Assembly (NCBI GenBank): GCA_023134675.1 | Contig: JAGLUQ010000036.1 | Span: 1 to 7,611 of the forward strand | Source of the DNA: Candidatus Aenigmatarchaeota archaeon | GTDB lineage: Archaea; EX4484-52; GLR71 | Direction of reading: 5' to 3' | DNA length: 7,611 bases | Shown here: piece by piece, positions 5,600 to 7,611 of the stretch | How the letters are laid out: the number at the start of each line of letters is the position of its first letter | Numbering within the stretch: the stretch's first letter is position 1 | The notes under the pieces: model-generated | What the model was told of the DNA's origin: nothing | The model's input: the letters and a program-made list of their open reading frames with translations, nothing else | Database searches by the model: none | Program-made: the position numbers and the translations under genes

Positions 5600-6061
5600 A
5601 TGGTATCTGGCGGGGAAAGTCATGAAAGGCCTGTCGTTGTCTGCGGCATAGGCAATTCAACACGCGGTGATGATGCCTGCGGACCGTATGTTGTTGAAAT
5701 GCTGAAAGATAAAGATTCTCGTCTTAGTCTTATTGATTGCGGTCTCGCTCCTGAGAATTTCACAGGGAAGATAAAGCATATTAATCCCAGGATGATTGTG
5801 ATTGTTGATGCAGCTGATCTGGGCAGGGATGCAGGATCTTTTGAGAAGATAGATATTGAGAAGATAAAAGGCCAGCTGATGTCTACACATAAGCTTCCTG
5901 TTTCGCTTTTTATTGAGTTTTTGCAGAAAGAGATAGGCTGTGCTGTTGAGTTTATCGGGATACAGCCAAAAGGTCTTGGTTTCTGTGAGGATATGAGCGA
6001 AGAGTGTGTTCTCGGGTGCGATAGGGTTGTTGAGATGATTCTGGAACTGGTTGATGCGTGA
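5600..6061 (+). CDS. hycI: [NiFe]-hydrogenase maturation endopeptidase, HycI type
   Basis: This 153-residue protease removes the C-terminal peptide of a hydrogenase large subunit once nickel has been inserted. It matches E. coli HycI along its length. GIGNSTRGDDACGP (16-29) contains Asp25, MIVIVDAADLG (65-75) contains Asp70, and MSTHKLP (94-100) contains His97; these correspond to the nickel-sensing residues Asp16, Asp62 and His90 of HycI. DCGLAPENF (46-54) and EFIGIQPKGLGF (117-128) are further signatures. HycI-type sequences usually serve group 3 or group 4 hydrogenases, so such an enzyme is probably encoded elsewhere in this genome. The start at 5600 is supported by a TATA element about 24 bases upstream; the first ten residues (MVSGGESHER) precede the conserved fold and are an unusual extension. 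The neighbour on the other strand is hypA. Confidence 0.93.
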   Translation: MVSGGESHERPVVVCGIGNSTRGDDACGPYVVEMLKDKDSRLSLIDCGLAPENFTGKIKHINPRMIVIVDAADLGRDAGSFEKIDIEKIKGQLMSTHKLPVSLFIEFLQKEIGCAVEFIGIQPKGLGFCEDMSEECVLGCDRVVEMILELVDA

Positions 6062-6077
6062 TGATTGTTGCGTTAAT

Positions 6078-6085
6078 AATATAAA
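6078..6085 (+). promoter_or_regulatory. TATA element that fixes the alpha/beta hydrolase start
   Basis: AATATAAA is centred about 26 bases before the ATG at 6108. The possible upstream starts (TTG 6051, ATG 6054) would lie upstream of the expected transcription start. Confidence 0.55.
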
Positions 6086-6107
6086 CAATGCAAACATTAT
6101 CTATTCT

Positions 6108-6875
6108 ATGGAAGAGGCAAATATATCTATTTTCAACAAAGAGGGTGAAAAACTTGCCGGTCTTATGACAATACCGGACGCTAAAAAAGAGAGGTATCCG
6201 ACAATAATCCTTGTGCATGGCTTTGATGTCACGAAAAGTGAATTCGGTCTTTTTGATGTCCTTTCAAAAAGTCTTTCTGATTCCGGGTTTCTTGTATACA
6301 GGTTTGACTTTTCCGGCTGCGGTGACAGTGAAGGCGACTATTCAAAGACATCTTTGACGAAGCTTAAGGATGATCTTTCATGCATAATTGATTCTGTCAA
6401 GTCTCAGGATATTGTTGATCCTGAAAATATAGGGTTTCTTGCTCAATCGTTCGGCACTTCTGTTTTTGTATCTCTTCATCCTGATGCTAAAGCTGTGGTC
6501 CTTATGGGGTCTATATCGCATCCCGGTGATGTTTTCAAAAAGCAATTTCAGATGTTAGGGAGCCTTTATAATCCGGATGACATATCAATAAGGCTTAGGT
6601 CAGACGGCAGAAAGACTGTGGTCCGCAAGGTATTCTGGGATGATTTTGAGAACTATGATCTTCCTGAAGATATAAAAAAAATAAGATGTCCTCTTCTTTT
6701 CATAAACGGTTCCAAAGATACGAGAGTGCCTATCTCAGAGAGGGACAGCTATTTTAGCAATGCTAATGAGCCTAAAGAGAAAGTGGTTATTGAAGGAGCA
6801 AGCCATGGCCTTAATCCGAAAAGGGATGAAGTGTCCGGGATTGTTGTTGAATGGTTCAAGAGATGGCTGGGCTGA
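6108..6875 (+). CDS. Alpha/beta hydrolase (serine hydrolase, esterase/peptidase-like)
   Basis: The 255-residue protein has a standard alpha/beta-hydrolase layout. ILVHGFDVTKSE (34-45) gives the oxyanion-hole HGF. Then comes YRFDFSGCGDSEG (64-76), the nucleophile elbow AQSFG (112-116) with Ser114, FINGSKDTRVP (198-208) with Asp204, and GASHGL (230-235) with His233. The catalytic triad is therefore complete, though the elbow has Ala instead of the first Gly of GxSxG, a known variation. The family includes cytosolic carboxylesterases, acyl hydrolases and peptidases; no substrate is evident. A small cap domain probably lies around residues 138-185. The start at 6108 is chosen from the TATA element at 6078-6085. 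The longer frame from 6051 would overlap the hycI-like gene by 11 bases and add 19 residues unlike the family. No lipid or polyester partner gene is nearby. Confidence 0.9.
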   Translation: MEEANISIFNKEGEKLAGLMTIPDAKKERYPTIILVHGFDVTKSEFGLFDVLSKSLSDSGFLVYRFDFSGCGDSEGDYSKTSLTKLKDDLSCIIDSVKSQDIVDPENIGFLAQSFGTSVFVSLHPDAKAVVLMGSISHPGDVFKKQFQMLGSLYNPDDISIRLRSDGRKTVVRKVFWDDFENYDLPEDIKKIRCPLLFINGSKDTRVPISERDSYFSNANEPKEKVVIEGASHGLNPKRDEVSGIVVEWFKRWLG

Positions 6876-6911
6876 GAATTAATTTTTACTTGTGTTAGTA
6901 TCCAGAACTAA

Positions 6912-6936
6912 GCAAGCTTAAGGTTGTTCTTTGTTT
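6912..6936. repeat. Left copy of the 25-base direct repeat flanking the AT-rich gene
   Basis: These bases match 7536-7560 at 22 of 25 positions, as two perfect blocks (11 and 11) around a three-base difference. On the minus strand the copy encodes TKNNLKLA followed by TAG (6908-6910), almost the same as the C-terminus TKNGLKLA of the gene at the right end. An in-frame TAA directly precedes it, so it is a remnant and not a gene. Confidence 0.75.
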
Positions 6937-6952
6937 AGAACACAAGCTTTTT
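6915..6952 (+). terminator. Imperfect hairpin with T-run after the hydrolase gene
   Basis: AGCTT (6915-6919) can pair with AAGCT (6944-6948) and TGTTCT (6925-6930) with AGAACA (6937-6942). An internal loop separates the two helices, the apical loop is TTGTTT, and the structure runs into a string of T (6948-6952). It could end the hydrolase transcript. A simpler T-run at 6883-6887 is also present just after the stop codon. The left half coincides with the left direct repeat, so the fold may be incidental. Confidence 0.35.
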
Positions 6953-6953
6953 A

Positions 6954-7352
6954 TCAACTTTTAATTAAAGAAATATCTAATTTTGAATCTTTTTCAGTCT
7001 CGTTAAAAGCAATTTCAAACCCGTTGACTGCAGAATATATGTTATTTAATAGTCCGTCAATAAAGGTATTTGCTTGTTCATCAGTTCTGATTATTGTTTC
7101 ATCTAATCTGTTTAGAATATTTATCAAATCTTTTCTTTCTACTTTTTCAGTATAATATTCATCTTTAAGATTAAGATTGTCAATGTTTTCCTGACTAAAA
7201 ATTTTCTGGGCTATATATCCCATTGCTATGAGTGGGTAATCAGTTTCTTTGGTATGATATGCTTTGCTTCTAGTTCTAGGGTTGGATAATCTTATGGTAC
7301 ATACTTTTTCGCCATATCGTTCTAAATATTCTAAAATTTTTTCTTGATTCAT
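6954..7352 (-). CDS. Orphan AT-rich hypothetical protein
   Basis: This 132-residue protein matches no family I recognise. It is soluble and mostly helical in appearance. It begins with an amphipathic helix (NQEKILEYLERYGEK), followed by a basic segment (RLSNPRTRSKAYHTK) and a helix-rich remainder (NIDNLNLKDEYYTEKVERKDLINILNRLDETI). The start resembles a small DNA-binding or regulatory domain only in general appearance. The ATG at 7352 has a TATA-like element (7375-7383) about 27 bases upstream, which supports expression. Composition differs from the neighbours: I count 13 G/C in the 60 bases from 6961, against about half in a comparable stretch of the hycI-like gene. With the flanking direct repeats, this suggests recent acquisition. 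Function unknown. Confidence 0.7.
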   Translation of the reverse strand: MNQEKILEYLERYGEKVCTIRLSNPRTRSKAYHTKETDYPLIAMGYIAQKIFSQENIDNLNLKDEYYTEKVERKDLINILNRLDETIIRTDEQANTFIDGLLNNIYSAVNGFEIAFNETEKDSKLDISLIKS

Positions 7353-7374
7353 ATTGATAAATATTATTAATGAA

Positions 7375-7383
7375 TATTTTAAA
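7375..7383 (-). promoter_or_regulatory. TATA-like element for the orphan gene
   Basis: On the minus strand this reads TTTAAAATA, centred about 27 bases from the ATG at 7352. The surrounding DNA is A/T-rich, so other positions are possible. Confidence 0.45.
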
Positions 7384-7400
7384 GTTATCCCTTTATTATC

Positions 7401-7448
7401 ACTCTTAAGTTGACAGTTTTACTTAAGGAACTCTTAAAAAGTACTTTT
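7401..7448. repeat. Cluster of dyads upstream of the orphan gene
   Basis: CTTAAGT (7404-7410) and ACTTAAG (7421-7427) form a perfect seven-base inverted repeat around a ten-base spacer. ACTCTTAA occurs at 7401-7408 and 7430-7437. AAAAGTACTTTT at 7437-7448 is a perfect 12-base palindrome. The cluster lies just upstream of the orphan gene's TATA element, where it could be an operator, or it may be a recombination or structural site. Confidence 0.6.
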
Positions 7449-7461
7449 ATTCCTATATTGA

Positions 7462-7531
7462 TTTAATATACTGTGGTTTGTTGCGGAGTGAGCGAAGCGA
7501 ACGGTGGAAGTTTCATTCGAAAATTTAGGTG
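7462..7531 (+). other. Gene-free stretch with a TATA-like element and a GC-rich patch
   Basis: TTTAATATAC (7462-7471) is a plus-strand TATA-like element, with initiation expected near 7492. There the sequence turns abruptly GC-rich (7483-7509) and contains GCGAAGC at 7492-7498, a heptamer known to form a very stable mini-hairpin as single-stranded DNA. No gene can be assigned; a short RNA antisense to the right-end gene is one possibility. The whole gap between the orphan gene and the right-end gene (7353-7531) holds only this, the dyad cluster and the orphan promoter. Confidence 0.3.
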
Positions 7532-7611
7532 TTATGCAAGCTTAAGACCGTTCTTTGTTTTCTTGTCGGGAACTGCAAGTACAACATCACCGTTATCCTG
7601 GAAAAAACCGG
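7532..7611 (-). CDS. C-terminal end of a truncated gene, not recognised with confidence
   Basis: A minus-strand frame enters from beyond the window and ends at TAA (7532-7534). It gives 25 residues: GFFQDNGDVVLAVPDKK, then TKNGLKLA. The pattern DNGDVVLAVPDKK-x-x-x-G-L-K-L vaguely recalls the last strands of EMAP/MetRS-C tRNA-binding domains (x-V-V-L-L-x-P-D-K-x-x-x-x-G-x-x-I), but the match is too short to assign. The frame has ordinary coding character and its last codons form the right direct repeat. Confidence 0.55.
   Translation of the reverse strand, partial: GFFQDNGDVVLAVPDKKTKNGLKLA
7536..7560. repeat. Right copy of the 25-base direct repeat
   Basis: This copy lies in the coding 3' end of the minus-strand gene (codons TKNGLKLA and flanking bases). 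It is the presumed intact parent of the left copy at 6912-6936, 624 bases away. Confidence 0.75.

Noticed and set aside
6051..6107. N-terminal extension of the alpha/beta hydrolase starting at TTG 6051 or ATG 6054.
   Set aside because: It would overlap the hycI-like gene, adds residues rich in Asn/Cys unlike the family, and lies over or upstream of the TATA element pointing to 6108.
6931..7155. Plus-strand 74-residue open frame in the AT-rich region.
   Set aside because: It is antisense to the orphan gene, which has the better promoter and protein composition.
7480..7525. Possible tRNA or structured RNA suggested by a GC-rich patch followed by TTTCATTCGAAA.
   Set aside because: No acceptor, D or anticodon arms can be paired around it; only the short GCGAAGC hairpin is visible.

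Overview
The window looks archaeal. Eight of the coding regions have an A/T-rich TATA-like element about 24-27 bases upstream of a start codon, which implies transcripts with little or no leader. Shine-Dalgarno-like sequences stand out mainly inside the ferredoxin operon. The glutamate dehydrogenase, ferredoxin and HypA proteins also read like archaeal (Thermococcus/Pyrococcus-like) family members. The lineage cannot be fixed from sequence alone; an anaerobic, fermentative euryarchaeon or a DPANN-type archaeon would both fit. Most of the window is moderately AT-rich, and the last ~650 bases are clearly more so.

Left part (1-1165): the last codons of a plus-strand gene (possibly a TatD-like hydrolase) converge on a minus-strand gene for a small membrane-anchored acidic protein. 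Next comes a minus-strand DNPH1/Rcl-like deoxynucleoside-monophosphate N-glycosidase. A 188-base intergenic region then leads to plus-strand genes.

Centre (1166-4739): a Kef-type cation/proton antiporter with a C-terminal TrkA-N domain, a hexameric-type glutamate dehydrogenase, and a tightly coupled pair of a Pyrococcus-type single-cluster ferredoxin and a small DUF1858 CxxC protein.

Right-centre (4745-6875): a minus-strand coiled-coil protein with a recent internal 18-residue duplication, then hypA. hypA diverges over 35 bases from a HycI-type [NiFe]-hydrogenase maturation protease, which is followed by an alpha/beta hydrolase. No hydrogenase structural gene lies in the window.

Right end (6876-7611): a strikingly AT-rich orphan gene sits between two imperfect 25-base direct repeats. 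The right repeat is the 3' end of a minus-strand gene that runs off the window; the left repeat is a stop-bounded remnant of the same C-terminus. The space between holds several dyads. This looks like a small inserted cassette and is the least ordinary part of the window.

Physiologically, glutamate dehydrogenase, ferredoxin and [NiFe]-hydrogenase maturation together suggest amino-acid or peptide fermentation with ferredoxin-linked hydrogen metabolism. That is an inference from a few genes. Promoter positions support shorter starts than the longest open frames for glutamate dehydrogenase (2991), the coiled-coil protein (5191) and the alpha/beta hydrolase (6108).
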